Shown here piece by piece: positions 8,105 to 17,092 of a stretch of 28,497 nt of DNA. The DNA is from Actinobacteria bacterium UBA4719 (GTDB lineage: Bacteria; Actinomycetota; Actinomycetes; Actinomycetales; Dermatophilaceae). Numbering within the stretch: the stretch's first letter is position 1; every line of letters begins with the position of its first letter. The stretch spans positions 1,195-29,691 of the forward strand of contig DHJN01000068.1 of assembly GCA_002404345.1 (NCBI GenBank). Reading direction: 5' to 3'. The notes under the pieces were generated by a model. It worked only from the letters and a program-made list of their open reading frames with translations, was not told where the DNA came from and ran no database searches. A program made the position numbers and the translations under genes.

Positions 8105-8431
8105 TCAGCTGAGGTAGTCGGCCAGCTCACGGACCAGCTTGGGCTTGGGCAGTGCACCCACGAGGGTCTTGACGACCTGGCCCTTGACGTAGACGTTCAT
8201 CGTGGGGATCCCGGTGATGCCGTAACGCGAGGTGATCTCGGGATTCTCGTCGGTGTTGAGCTTGACGACGGACACCTTGCCGGCGTGCTCGGTGGCCAGC
8301 TCCTCAAGGATGGGGGCCACCAGGCGACACGGGCCGCACCAGGGCGCCCAGAAGTCGACGATGACCGGCACGTCACTCATCAGAACGTCGGCGTCGAACG
8401 TCGCGTCAGTGGTCTCCTTGGTAGTTCCCAC
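8105..8431 (-). CDS. trxA: Thioredoxin
   Basis: A 108-residue thioredoxin with the active site WCGPC in VDFWAPWCGPCRLVAP (about residues 25-40), the cis-proline segment GITGIPTMNVY, and the terminal VGALPKPKL helix. It reduces protein disulfides and is itself recycled by the thioredoxin reductase encoded just upstream. The start is GTG at 8431 with AGGAAGG about nine bases upstream. It corresponds to mycobacterial trxC. The length is normal and no key residue is missing. Confidence 0.97.
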   Translation of the reverse strand: MGTTKETTDATFDADVLMSDVPVIVDFWAPWCGPCRLVAPILEELATEHAGKVSVVKLNTDENPEITSRYGITGIPTMNVYVKGQVVKTLVGALPKPKLVRELADYLS

Positions 8432-8496
8432 GGTGGGGGTCCTTCCTGGTTGATGCGGGTTGGTGGCGCACAGTTTTGGTGCAACTTATTGTTGGC

Positions 8497-8535
8497 GGAA
8501 CACAGTTTTGGGGAACACAGTTTTGGGGAACACAG
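8497..8535. repeat. 15-bp tandem repeat between trxB and trxA
   Basis: GGAACACAGTTTTGG is present at 8497-8511 and 8512-8526, with a partial third copy at 8527-8535. A diverged copy (CACAGTTTTGG) lies at 8469-8479. The array occupies much of the 120-bp spacer between trxB and trxA. Confidence 0.92.
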
Positions 8536-8551
8536 CGCAGCCTCGACCCTG

Positions 8552-9574
8552 CTACATGTCAGACGACGCTAGATGAGACACCACGCCAACCGTGTGGTCG
8601 GACAGCTCAGCGGCGCCGCCGCGGGCCCGTTCGGCGTCGTGGTCGAGGTCGCGCAGGTGGCGCTCGGCGTCCAGAGCCGCAGCGCAACCTGAGCCCGCGG
8701 CCGTGACCGCCTGGCGGTAGGTGTGGTCGACCAGGTCGCCGGAAGCGAACACGCCTGCGATGTTGGTCAGTGTGGTGCGGCCCTGGACCTGCACGTACCC
8801 CTCTGCATCGAGATCTACGACGCCCTTGATCAGCTCGTTGCGCGGGTCGTGACCGATGGCGACGAAGACCCCGGTGACGGGGAGAAGGCGCGTCTCGTTG
8901 GTGACCGTGTCACGCAAGGTCACCCCGGTGACCTTGTCCTGGCCATGGATCGCGTCCACGGCGCAGTTCCAGGCGAACCGGATCTTGTCGTTGCGCATCG
9001 CGCGCTCGGCCATGATCTTGGATGCGCGCAGCTCGTCTCGGCGGTGCACGATCGTCACGGAACGGGCGAACTTGGTCAGGAAGGTGGCCTCTTCGACGGC
9101 GGAGTCGCCGCCGCCGACGACCACGATGTCCTGGTCGCGGAAGAAGAAGCCGTCGCAGGTGGCACACCATGAGACGCCGTGGCCGGACAGGCGCTTCTCA
9201 TCGGGCAGCCCCATCTGTCGGTAGGCCGAGCCCATGGCCAGGATCACGGTGTGCGCCGACCAGATGTTGCCCTCACCGTCCGTGACCGTCTTGACCGCGC
9301 CGTCGAGGGACACTTCGGTGACGTCGTCCCGGATCATCTCTGCACCGAAGCGCTCGGCCTGGGCGCGCATGGCCTCCATCAGGTCAGGACCGGTGATGCC
9401 GTCGCGGAAACCGGGGAAGTTCTCGACATCGGTGGTGTTCATCAGGGCGCCACCTGCGGTGACCGAGCCCTCGAAGATCACCGGCTTCAGGTTGGCTCTG
9501 GCGGCGTAGACGGCGGCGGTATAACCAGCCGGGCCGGAGCCGATGATGATGACGTTACGAACCTCGGTGCTCAC
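8552..9574 (-). CDS. trxB: Thioredoxin reductase (NADPH, flavoprotein)
   Basis: The 340-residue enzyme transfers electrons from NADPH through FAD to thioredoxin. It has the FAD dinucleotide fold [12 protein letters not shown] at the N-terminus, ENFPGF, and the redox-active pair in WCATCDGFF (about 140-148). The NADPH fold [13 protein letters not shown] with HRRDELRAS follows, then the late FAD motif [23 protein letters not shown]. The C-terminal 25-30 residues (rich in Ala, Arg and Ser) extend past the usual end of the domain. The start is GTG at 9574. It lies upstream of trxA on the same strand, an evident functional pair. Confidence 0.97.
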   Translation of the reverse strand: MSTEVRNVIIIGSGPAGYTAAVYAARANLKPVIFEGSVTAGGALMNTTDVENFPGFRDGITGPDLMEAMRAQAERFGAEMIRDDVTEVSLDGAVKTVTDGEGNIWSAHTVILAMGSAYRQMGLPDEKRLSGHGVSWCATCDGFFFRDQDIVVVGGGDSAVEEATFLTKFARSVTIVHRRDELRASKIMAERAMRNDKIRFAWNCAVDAIHGQDKVTGVTLRDTVTNETRLLPVTGVFVAIGHDPRNELIKGVVDLDAEGYVQVQGRTTLTNIAGVFASGDLVDHTYRQAVTAAGSGCAAALDAERHLRDLDHDAERARGGAAELSDHTVGVVSHLASSDM

Positions 9575-9686
9575 GCTTGACTTGTCCCTCGTATGTCGGG
9601 TGGCTGCTGTCTGCTCTCAACCGATCCTACGGCGGGATTGTTCCGCCGGGCTCAGGGGCCGCGGGTGCTGCCAACAGCCACGGCGC

Positions 9687-9726
9687 CGCTCAGGGCAGCG
9701 CGGTGGCGCTCAAGGCAGCGCGGTGG
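9687..9726. repeat. 20-bp tandem duplication spanning the anti-sigma stop codon
   Basis: CGCTCAGGGCAGCGCGGTGG (9687-9706) is followed by CGCTCAAGGCAGCGCGGTGG (9707-9726), one mismatch. The stop codon of the - strand anti-sigma gene (9710-9712) falls inside the second copy, so duplication may have changed the last residues. Confidence 0.88.
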
Positions 9727-10555
9727 CGGGGCGCAGAACTTCCGAACGTGCGTGAGAGCACTGGCGCCCCACGGCATACGCCGTCGGTATGCCGTTCGTG
9801 GTGGCCACGATGATCACCGCAGGCCGCCCCTCGTAGAAGGCGACGTCGGCCCGGACCATTTGTGCTCCTCTGGCGCCGATCGCGCTCAGGCAGTCGGTCA
9901 GACCAAGGGGCGTGCCTGCTGGTCCGACGCCTGATGACTCGACAGCCGCCGGCTGGAGCGGGTCGAGGGTCGCGCCCTGAAGGATCCGGGCCTGGGTCAC
10001 GAAGTCGGCCCGGGTGTATCGGGTCTCGGACAGACGGATCTGGACGAGCGGTGGGGGCGTTGCGGGCCTGGCCGCAGCCGGGGCCGGCGCCGCGCCCGGT
10101 GGCGCGGCCTTGCGCTCAGTGCTCGGCGGTGTTGCACCGCTGGCCTCTGGGTTGTTGGACGAGGGGTTGTTGGAGGCGGGATTGTTGGAGGCTCGGGTGT
10201 TCGAGGTGTTGGCGGCCGTCACACGGCCACTGGTCGTGGCGCTCTGATTGGCCTTGAACATGTTGTTGCCGACAACTGAGACCAGGGCAACGGCGGCTGC
10301 CGCGCCGGCCAACGCAAACAGCAGACGCCCGGGGCGACGGCGTGTGGTGGCCAGCAGTGGGGTCACCGAAGCGCCTGAGGTCCTGGCGGCGCGCTGGGCC
10401 TGCTCTTCGGCCAGGCTCGCGTTGATCCGCTCCACCAGGTGTTCCGGCATGGGCTCGGGCTCGGGCATGGCGGACAGCAGGGCGCGAACACCAGTGGGGT
10501 CGTCGTCCGGGGATGCTGAAGGAATGGGGTTGCGGGGGTTGACCACGGTGCTCAC
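9710..10555 (-). CDS. Membrane-anchored anti-sigma-M factor (RsmA/Rv3912-like)
   Basis: The 281-residue reading has a cytoplasmic N-terminus of about 80 residues with an MPEHLVERINASLAEEQ helix resembling short anti-sigma domains. One membrane helix follows (LLFALAGAAAAVALVSVVG), then a low-complexity Asn/Pro linker, then an extracytoplasmic domain of about 110 residues. No HxxxCxxC zinc motif is visible, so it is not a classical ZAS protein. It follows sigM by 55 bp, and this order matches sigM-rsmA in mycobacteria, where the partner holds SigM inactive. I chose GTG 10555 because it is the first start after sigM; the Shine-Dalgarno is weak and the frame stays open upstream over sigM. The Asn linker is a 15-bp DNA repeat. 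Confidence 0.75.
   Translation of the reverse strand: MSTVVNPRNPIPSASPDDDPTGVRALLSAMPEPEPMPEHLVERINASLAEEQAQRAARTSGASVTPLLATTRRRPGRLLFALAGAAAAVALVSVVGNNMFKANQSATTSGRVTAANTSNTRASNNPASNNPSSNNPEASGATPPSTERKAAPPGAAPAPAAARPATPPPLVQIRLSETRYTRADFVTQARILQGATLDPLQPAAVESSGVGPAGTPLGLTDCLSAIGARGAQMVRADVAFYEGRPAVIIVATTNGIPTAYAVGRQCSHARSEVLRPATALP
10152..10200. repeat. 15-bp in-frame repeats in the anti-sigma linker
   Basis: Three 15-bp units with the core GGTTGTTGGA/GATTGTTGGA encode N-N-P-x-S type pentapeptides just outside the predicted membrane helix. The period preserves frame. Confidence 0.75.
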
Positions 10556-10610
10556 CTCGATGCTGGATCTTGGGACGGTCGGTGGAGAGTGCGCTGACGT
10601 GGGTATGACG

Positions 10611-11213
10611 TCAGGGGGATGCCATTGGTTCCTTCGGAGTCGCGCCGAGGGACTTGTCGGAGGGTGTTGCGAGTCCCAAAAGTGGCACCATCGCCGCTCT
10701 CCCGCGCCCGCATCTGGACTTGATGGTGCCCTCAGCAACGTTCAGGATGCTGGCCGCCTCAGCGACGCTGAGCCCGTGCATGTCGACCAGGACCAGCGCC
10801 ATCCGCTGACCCTCGGGTAGCCGATCCAGCGCCGCTGTGATGTCGAGCCGGACGTCGACGCTGTGGTGGTGGTCGCGGGTGTCAGCCAGGACGCTCAGGT
10901 CGGTGTCGGGCAGATGCACCACGGGCTTGATCCGGCGCAGCCGGTCCAGGCAGGAGTTGACCACGATCCGGTGCAGCCAGGTCGTGACCGCGGCTTCGCC
11001 CCGGAAGGAGTCGGCGCGCCGGAAGGCAGCGATGAACGCTTCCTGCACGGCATCGGCGGCCATCTCCGGGTCTCGGGTGGTGCGCAGGGCCACAGCCCAC
11101 ATCCGGTCACGGTGGCGACGAAAGAGTTCGCTAAATGCGTCCGGGTCGCCGGCGCAATGAGCCGAAAGCAGCTCGCGGTCGGGCACCTCACGAAGGTCGT
11201 CCAGGTGCGACAT
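10611..11213 (-). CDS. sigM: ECF RNA polymerase sigma factor, SigM-like
   Basis: The 200-residue protein has region 2 (AFSELFRRHRDRMWAVALRT, DAVQEAFIAAFR, then FRGEAAVTTWLHRIVVNSCLDRLRR) and region 4 (LDRLPEGQRMALVLVDMHGLSVAEAASILNVAEGTIKSRCGRGRA). A flexible His/Asp linker joins them. It lacks regions 1.1 and 3, as ECF factors do. The tail after region 4 (about 25 residues) is unconserved. The neighbourhood equals sigM of mycobacteria, which directs envelope and ESX-related genes there; its regulon here is unknown. ATG 11213 lies 10 bp after the upstream pseudokinase stop, with no strong Shine-Dalgarno, suggesting translational coupling. Confidence 0.92.
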   Translation of the reverse strand: MSHLDDLREVPDRELLSAHCAGDPDAFSELFRRHRDRMWAVALRTTRDPEMAADAVQEAFIAAFRRADSFRGEAAVTTWLHRIVVNSCLDRLRRIKPVVHLPDTDLSVLADTRDHHHSVDVRLDITAALDRLPEGQRMALVLVDMHGLSVAEAASILNVAEGTIKSRCGRGRAAMVPLLGLATPSDKSLGATPKEPMASP

Positions 11214-11223
11214 CAGGGCGCAC

Positions 11224-13074
11224 TCAGCTGAGTGCGATCTCCGACATCGAGGCGCGGAACTGGCCGCCGTCCGGAGCCAGCGTGGTGAACCAGACGATGA
11301 TGTACTGCGCTTCTGGCATGGTCCTGGCGGCCTTGAGCTGGATCCGCCCGCTCGCCGCGCTGGCCTTGCCGATCACTGCGGCACCCTCAAGGCCAGGGTT
11401 TGATGCGGCATAGACCGTGACGTCGATGGGTGCGTTGCCCAGGTCGATGGTGGCCTGATGGACCGATGTCGGCTGGCCGAGATCCAGGAGCACACCCACG
11501 CCCTTCTTCAGCCTGCCGAAGTCAGCCGTGTTGTAACCCTCCGAGGTCCACGCGGTCGCGGTGTTGCCGTCGTACACCCGCGCTGCCTGACCGTCCCTCT
11601 CACTCCCGTCGCCGCCCGGGTCGAAACCGGTGGCAGACAGGATGGCGATCGACCCAGCCGCGGCGCCCCGCGCCTGTGGGGCTGGAGAGGCAGGCGCCGT
11701 GACTGGTGGTGCATTCACGGCCGCTGTGCGCCTGGGCGCGGACTTGCCCGCGCTGGTACCGCGGTCCGGGCCACGCAGGCCGCAGTAGCCAACGAGCAGC
11801 GACAACGCCACGAAGGTGGCTACGACCACCACGACGATCTTGGACTGGCCACGGCTGGGAGCTTGCCCCGTCGAGGCTGGGAGCATGGGCAGGGGTGGCC
11901 CGACATCGTCGAACTGGGCCGAGAGCGCCTGGGGCAGCGTCATCTGCTCACCGCCGGCTTGGGACCCGTCACCCTTGTCCGCCGCGGCCCTGGCGAAGGC
12001 GCTGAGCCTGCCTCCGACCACACCAGCCGTTGCGCTCGCGCTCGCGAAGGCAGCTCCCACAGCTTTGGTGGCGGCGGCACCTGCTGCGGTCGCCTTGTCC
12101 CCGACCGTCGGCCCGGCCACGGGCCCTGGGCCGTCAGGCTGGGACGTTGTATCGGCGCTCCTTGTCCACGGGTCCTGGGTCGGCATGTCGTGGGTGGAGA
12201 TCGCGACTGTCGGTTCTGTCCCACTCGCGACGACCGGAGCAGCATCAGAGGCGTCACCCCAGCTGGGCAGGTGCAGGACCGCGGTGGGTTCGACCCCACC
12301 GCGGTGGACCCGTTCACGTGACCAAGGGGCGATCTGGCTGGCGAAGTCACCCGGTGTCAACGGACCGGTGCCGTCGTTGAGTGTCACGCGACAGAGGGCG
12401 TCGAGATCATTCGGGACCCCGGCGACGATCTCGGACGGTGCGGCAACGCCGCCGACCACCCGCGGCGCGGGCTCGACGTCGGAGACCTGCTCGTCCAATG
12501 GCCATCGGCTGGTCAAGGCGGCATAAGCGACCGCCACAACGCAGAGGGCGTCTCGACGCGATGCGGTGGCCGGGTCCGGCTCTTGCTCGTCTGATCCATC
12601 GATCGCCGCGGCGACAGCCACGCCGCTGACCCTGATCGCGCCGTCCGGAGCGATCAGGACGCAGCTGGGAGTTAGCCGCAGATGGTGAAGGCCGCGCTGA
12701 CCGGCGGTCTCCAGCCCCCTGGCGGTCTCACCGGCGATTCGGCGGGCCTCTTCGCCGGGCAGTGGGCCCTGGAGCAGGATCGTGGCCAAAGACTCTGAAC
12801 CGCTCATCGCCTCTTCGACGATGAAGGAGTTACCGTCCTGGGTTCCGACGTCGAGAATGCGGACCAGTCGGGTGTCCTCAACCCCTGCCGCGCGCCGGGC
12901 CGCGTCCACGACACCGGCGCGGTTGGAGTGTCCGGAATCGATGATGGTCAGTGCGACCTCGCGCTCGAGCGTGGTGTCGTGGGCGGACCAGCGTTCTATT
13001 TGACGGCCCTGCGTGAGGCGGCGGCGCAGGGCATAGCGACCCCCGAGGAGCGTTCCTGGACCTGCGCCTGCCAC
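11224..13074 (-). CDS. Membrane pseudokinase with extracellular discoidin-like domain (MviN C-terminal homologue)
   Basis: The 616-residue reading has a Ser/Thr-kinase-like fold at about 10-270. Its catalytic signatures are lost: the glycine loop reads RLTQGRQIERW, the VAIK lysine is Thr (VALTII), the HRD region reads HHLRLTP, and DFG is replaced by VSG. A disordered Ala/Pro/Thr region follows, then a membrane helix (about 413-432, KIVVVVVATFVALSLLVGY). The extracytoplasmic C-terminus, with ARVYDGNTATAWTSEGY and LLDLGQPTSVHQATIDLG, resembles F5/8 type C (discoidin) folds. In mycobacteria this arrangement is fused behind MurJ and binds FhaA; here it is separate. I prefer GTG 13074 (AGGAG five bases upstream); ATG 13134 is possible but the stretch between carries a tandem duplication. 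Confidence 0.85.
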   Translation of the reverse strand: MAGAGPGTLLGGRYALRRRLTQGRQIERWSAHDTTLEREVALTIIDSGHSNRAGVVDAARRAAGVEDTRLVRILDVGTQDGNSFIVEEAMSGSESLATILLQGPLPGEEARRIAGETARGLETAGQRGLHHLRLTPSCVLIAPDGAIRVSGVAVAAAIDGSDEQEPDPATASRRDALCVVAVAYAALTSRWPLDEQVSDVEPAPRVVGGVAAPSEIVAGVPNDLDALCRVTLNDGTGPLTPGDFASQIAPWSRERVHRGGVEPTAVLHLPSWGDASDAAPVVASGTEPTVAISTHDMPTQDPWTRSADTTSQPDGPGPVAGPTVGDKATAAGAAATKAVGAAFASASATAGVVGGRLSAFARAAADKGDGSQAGGEQMTLPQALSAQFDDVGPPLPMLPASTGQAPSRGQSKIVVVVVATFVALSLLVGYCGLRGPDRGTSAGKSAPRRTAAVNAPPVTAPASPAPQARGAAAGSIAILSATGFDPGGDGSERDGQAARVYDGNTATAWTSEGYNTADFGRLKKGVGVLLDLGQPTSVHQATIDLGNAPIDVTVYAASNPGLEGAAVIGKASAASGRIQLKAARTMPEAQYIIVWFTTLAPDGGQFRASMSEIALS

Positions 13075-13092
13075 CCCTGCTCCTGTCTGTAG

Positions 13093-13120
13093 TTCCTGAC
13101 CAAATGTTCCTGACCAAATG
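13093..13120. repeat. 14-bp tandem duplication between murJ and the pseudokinase gene
   Basis: TTCCTGACCAAATG is repeated exactly at 13093-13106 and 13107-13120. Its period is not a multiple of three, which argues against this stretch being conserved coding sequence and favours the downstream pseudokinase start. Confidence 0.9.
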
Positions 13121-13146
13121 TGTCGAGTCCCCATCCTAGGGTGCGC

Positions 13147-14814
13147 TCAACGCCCGGGCAGGGCTCTTCGCGCACGTTCCAGAACTGGCCCGACCAGGTC
13201 ATCGATCTCGGCAACGCGCAGCCTGCGCGCCACGACGACGTAGATCCCGGCGAACACCAGACCGCCGGCCGCCAAGGCAACAGGACTGTACAGCCTCCCG
13301 TCGACGACCTGTCCCAGACCCAGCTGCACGACGAGCGCCGAGGCGCCGGCAACCAGCGACGCGACACCAAGCCGGACATAGGTCCGGGTCACCGCACCCA
13401 AGGGAAGTCCGTCGAGTCGGCGCCTGACAAGGATCAGGCCGACGACCATTCCGGCGACGTTGCTGAGGGCCTGACCGGCGCCCACGCCCACGGCGATCCA
13501 GCGCAGCGGGAGCAGCAGGCTGGCGAGGTTGGCGATCGTCGCGATGACGGTGACCACGATCTGCAGCCTGAACGGCGTCTTCGCGTCCTCGAATGCGTAG
13601 AAGACCCGTTGCAGCAGGAACATGACACCGAAGGGCACCAGTCCGAACATCATCGCCATCATCACTGTGGCGATGCCTCGGGTACTGGCCTCACTGTTGG
13701 CCGGGTACAGGGTCGCCGTCGCGGAGAAGCCCAGGACGAACGCACCAACCGTGGCCGGAACGGTGGCGACCGCGGTGAGCCGCAGGCCCCTGTGGACGTC
13801 AGCACGGACCTCGTCGAGATTGCCGACGTGGGCGGCCTTGGACATGCGCGTGAACAGGGCGGTCACCAGCGAGACGGTCACCAGGGAGTGAGGGAGCATG
13901 AAGATGTAGAAGGCGTTGCTGTACGAGATCTTGCCCGGTACGACAAGGCCCGCTGCGTTACCCGCCTGGCCGGCGTAGGTCAGCACCTGGGACGTGATGA
14001 TGAAGCCCACCGTCGAGAGACTGAGGGCGCCAAAGGTCCATAGGGCCACCGTGGACGCCGTGCGCAGGCCGACCCCACGAAAGCCCCACCTCGGTGTGAA
14101 CCGGAAGCCGGATCGCCACAATGGCAGGACGAGCACGAGGGCCTGGGCGGCGATACCGGCCGTGGCGCTGCCGGCGAGCACCCAGATCATCGGCGAGGTC
14201 CAGCTGGCAACCCCGGCTTGGTGCCGGTAGTTCAGCAGGAAGTACGCCATCCCTCCGATGGCCACCACGTTCGCCACGACGGGGGCCCACATGTATGCCG
14301 CGAACTGGTTGCGGGCGTTGAGCACCTGGCCCAAGAGTGTGTAGAGCCCGTAGAAGAAGATCTGCGGCATGCAGATCAGCGCGAAGGCCGTGCTCAGCGA
14401 CCGCACCTGCGGGGTCCACGTCCCTGAGCTGTAGAGCCTGACCAGCAGCCCGGCCGCCAGCGTGAATATGACGGCGATGACCACCATGCCGGTGATCGCG
14501 ATGGTGAGCAGACGGTCGACGTACTCGCGCCCGCCGTCGGCATGACTGGCGGCGCGGGTGATCTGCGGGACCAGGACGGCGTTCAGGACACCACCGGCGA
14601 GCAGAAGGTAGATGATGTTGGGCAGGGTGTTGGCGACATCCCAGGCGTCACCCGCCAGCAGGGTTCCCACGACCGCGAGCGTCATGCTGGCTCGCACCAT
14701 GCCCAGAACTCGTGAGACGACGGTGCCGGCCGCCATACCGGCAGTTGAGCGGGCCAGGCTTGCGTCAGTCGAGCCGGTCGAGCCAGTGGAGCCAGTGTCG
14801 GGGGCGTCAGTCAT
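13147..14814 (-). CDS. murJ: MurJ/MviN lipid II flippase
   Basis: MurJ moves lipid II from the inner to the outer face of the membrane. The 555-residue product is hydrophobic throughout, with about 14 predicted membrane helices. It carries MOP-superfamily landmarks: RSTAGMAAGTVVSRVLGMVR at the N-terminus, NTLPNIIYLLLAGGVLNAVLVPQ, the FYGLYTLLGQVLNARNQF segment, and the later FLLQRVFYAFEDAKTPFRLQ. Unlike mycobacterial MviN (about 1180 residues) it stops after the flippase part; the pseudokinase follows as its own gene 72 bp downstream. Its ATG at 14814 overlaps the 3' end of the DUF6049 gene by eight bases, in a duplicated GTCAGTCATT segment, so translation is probably coupled. A Gly-Ser-Thr repeat near the N-terminus comes from 9-bp DNA repeats. 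Confidence 0.95.
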   Translation of the reverse strand: MTDAPDTGSTGSTGSTDASLARSTAGMAAGTVVSRVLGMVRASMTLAVVGTLLAGDAWDVANTLPNIIYLLLAGGVLNAVLVPQITRAASHADGGREYVDRLLTIAITGMVVIAVIFTLAAGLLVRLYSSGTWTPQVRSLSTAFALICMPQIFFYGLYTLLGQVLNARNQFAAYMWAPVVANVVAIGGMAYFLLNYRHQAGVASWTSPMIWVLAGSATAGIAAQALVLVLPLWRSGFRFTPRWGFRGVGLRTASTVALWTFGALSLSTVGFIITSQVLTYAGQAGNAAGLVVPGKISYSNAFYIFMLPHSLVTVSLVTALFTRMSKAAHVGNLDEVRADVHRGLRLTAVATVPATVGAFVLGFSATATLYPANSEASTRGIATVMMAMMFGLVPFGVMFLLQRVFYAFEDAKTPFRLQIVVTVIATIANLASLLLPLRWIAVGVGAGQALSNVAGMVVGLILVRRRLDGLPLGAVTRTYVRLGVASLVAGASALVVQLGLGQVVDGRLYSPVALAAGGLVFAGIYVVVARRLRVAEIDDLVGPVLERARRALPGR

Positions 14815-14831
14815 TGGTGGAGTCAGTCATT
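14806..14831. repeat. 16-bp period duplication of the murJ start region
   Basis: GTCAGTCATT occurs at 14806-14815 and 14822-14831. On the - strand both give AATGACTGAC. Only the ATG at 14814 is in frame with murJ; the other (14830) is in frame with the end of the DUF6049 gene. Confidence 0.85.
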
Positions 14832-17092
14832 AAGGACACTTCCTGTGCGGCGGGACGCGAGGCGCGGGTTGATCCGCGCCTCAGGGACCGATAGGTGCCG
14901 AGCACGAGGACCAGCCCGGCCAGGCCGCCCAGCACCCAGTAGATCCAGGTGCTCGTGGGTTGCACCCGCACGTCGACGCGGGCGTTCTGCCCCAGGGGTG
15001 TGCCGTTGGGTGTGGTCAGGACGGCCTCGATGGCGACCAGTCCGGCGGCGATGGAGGTGACCTGAAGTGGCACGTTGGTGCGGCTCTTCGCGCCGATCTT
15101 CAGTGGCCCCGGCTGTTGCTCGATCCGCAGCCGCGGTTGGGCGGGGGTCAGGGTCAGGCGCACATCGTGGATCGGGACAGCGAGATCGTTGACCACGGTG
15201 ACCTGCAGGACACCCCGGTCGGCGAAGAAGTTCACCGAGCTCGGCGCTACGGTCACCCTGCGACTGACCGCAGTGATTGCCGACGTCGTGGCGGCGTCGA
15301 TGGCGGCCAGGTCGTCCGGGTGGCCACGCCAACGCGCGGAGAGCTTCTGGTTCTGCGCGTCGGTCCAGCGCACCTGGAAGAGATGCGAGTCGTCACTGAT
15401 GCTGGCGATGCCGGTGATGGCTGACATCGTAATTGCCGTGGTCGCTAGCCCGGCCGAGGTCAACGGGGAGGTGCCCGGGCTCAGCGGATCGGAGGCTGTG
15501 TTCGATACAGGGGGAGGGGTCGCCGTCTCTGGCGACTCTGCTGTGCCTGTCGGGCCGACACCGGGGACCTCTGGGGCCAGCCCCTCGCTTGCGGTGAGCA
15601 GCTGCCCGGTCGTTGTCGGGATCAGCCAGGGGGTCTTGGCGATGGCCGCGAAGAAGTGGCGGAGCACGGTCGGGTCGCCGGCGAACGTCCGGGGTGCGGC
15701 GACAAGCACCGATCGGTTGCGCGTGCCCGGCCGTTCACCGAGCAGGGCCATGGAGTCGGCCAGGAACCGCTGGATGGTGACAGCGCCGGTTGAGCTCGCG
15801 GAGGTCTGCGCAAGTGTCCTGCTCAGGGCCTCGTCGTAGGCCAGCAGGGGCAGCCCTCCGCTCGACCTGCGGCTCGCGTCGCGGGTGGAACCGCTCCGGT
15901 TGGTCAGGGTCGAGGAGGAGGTCACCGCGGCCGCCAGCCCGGGAGCGGAGAAGGCCCGCCGCAGCTGGGCCTCGCTCTGGCTGGTCAGCGTCCCCTCGAC
16001 CGGCCACGCGATGTCGGTGCGCGCCCGGCTGATGGCGGCATCCAGCGTGGAGGGGCGGCTGATCGCCGCGGCCATGGCCCGGGTCCCGGAGGCCAGGTGG
16101 AGAAGGGCGGCGAGGTCGGGATCGGCATACGGCAGGGACCAGAGGGTATGCCGGGGTGCGGCTGCCCTGAGCCGGCGTGCGAGCGCGGCGGTGGACTGGG
16201 TCACCCGGTCGGTCGTCGCCGAGCCGTCCGGTGCGGGTGCGTTCGAGGCACTCGGGGTCGACCCCGGGGCACCTACAGAGGCTGGTTTCAGCGGGGGGCC
16301 AAGAATCGCGGGATCGATCGCCCAGGTGACATCTGCGTTCTCCGTGCCCTGGATCAGCCGGTCCAGACGGGAACCTGCTCCGATGGCCTTGGTCCACGCG
16401 GCGGTCCTGGCGGGGCTGTCAACCCCGTGCAGCGCGGGGTTGGGGTCAAGCGTGAGCGGCACGAGCCAGGCGATCGACAACGGTTCGTAGCGCTTGACCG
16501 AGGACAGTGTCGGCACGAACGTGTGCAGGTCGCCGAGCTCCCGTGTCACGGCGGGCGTTGTCCCGACCACGTCGACACGCAGCGGCAGTACGGCGAAGGA
16601 CTCACGATGGCTGATCGCCGTCGCCGGTACCGTGAGGGCGAATGCCGTGACCGAGCCTGGTGCAAGCGTCCTGCTCAGCGACGTGCGCGCGACTTCCGCC
16701 ATGGGCTGCTCACCCGTGGTTGTGGCCCAGTCGGACACCGCGTCGCGGTTGGTCAGCGGGCTCTGCCCGATGAATGCACGTGCCACCGCTGAGGTGATCG
16801 TGACCGAGCCGGAGTTGCGGACCTTCCCCGTGATGGTGATCGGTGCCCTGGGGACCGCGATCGTCGGCGTGATGGTCGTCAGCGAGATGGTCAGGGGTGA
16901 GGATGACGCTGCGACCGAGGTCGCTGAGGTCGCTGAGGTCGCTGACGTGGCTGAGGTCACCTCGGTGACGGCGCTGGCCATGGGTACCGGTGCGAGGATC
17001 GGCAGCAGTGAGATCACCAGCAGTGAGATCGCCAGCAGGGTGGCGTAGGCGACTCGTCGGCATACCCGCTTGGGGAACTGTTGTCCCGTCAC
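14807..17092 (-). CDS. DUF6049 family secreted, membrane-anchored protein (Rv3909-like)
   Basis: The 761-residue product has a basic N-terminus, a long signal segment (YATLLAISLLVISLLPILAPV) and an Ala/Ser/Thr stretch. A large extracytoplasmic part contains beta-sandwich regions near both ends (for example ITITGKVRNSGSVTITSAVARA and VNFFADRGVLQVTVVNDLAVPI). It ends with one membrane helix (WIYWVLGGLAGLVLVLGTY) and a short basic tail. The family occurs next to murJ throughout Actinobacteria, including Rv3909, and its biochemical role is not known to me; a role with MurJ in wall assembly is inference. I chose GTG 17092, which overlaps the upstream NUDIX stop as GTGA; GTG 17116 is an alternative. 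The signal and Ser/Ala/Thr parts contain 15-bp and 9-bp tandem repeats. Confidence 0.82.
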   Translation of the reverse strand: MTGQQFPKRVCRRVAYATLLAISLLVISLLPILAPVPMASAVTEVTSATSATSATSATSVAASSSPLTISLTTITPTIAVPRAPITITGKVRNSGSVTITSAVARAFIGQSPLTNRDAVSDWATTTGEQPMAEVARTSLSRTLAPGSVTAFALTVPATAISHRESFAVLPLRVDVVGTTPAVTRELGDLHTFVPTLSSVKRYEPLSIAWLVPLTLDPNPALHGVDSPARTAAWTKAIGAGSRLDRLIQGTENADVTWAIDPAILGPPLKPASVGAPGSTPSASNAPAPDGSATTDRVTQSTAALARRLRAAAPRHTLWSLPYADPDLAALLHLASGTRAMAAAISRPSTLDAAISRARTDIAWPVEGTLTSQSEAQLRRAFSAPGLAAAVTSSSTLTNRSGSTRDASRRSSGGLPLLAYDEALSRTLAQTSASSTGAVTIQRFLADSMALLGERPGTRNRSVLVAAPRTFAGDPTVLRHFFAAIAKTPWLIPTTTGQLLTASEGLAPEVPGVGPTGTAESPETATPPPVSNTASDPLSPGTSPLTSAGLATTAITMSAITGIASISDDSHLFQVRWTDAQNQKLSARWRGHPDDLAAIDAATTSAITAVSRRVTVAPSSVNFFADRGVLQVTVVNDLAVPIHDVRLTLTPAQPRLRIEQQPGPLKIGAKSRTNVPLQVTSIAAGLVAIEAVLTTPNGTPLGQNARVDVRVQPTSTWIYWVLGGLAGLVLVLGTYRSLRRGSTRASRPAAQEVSLMTDSTND

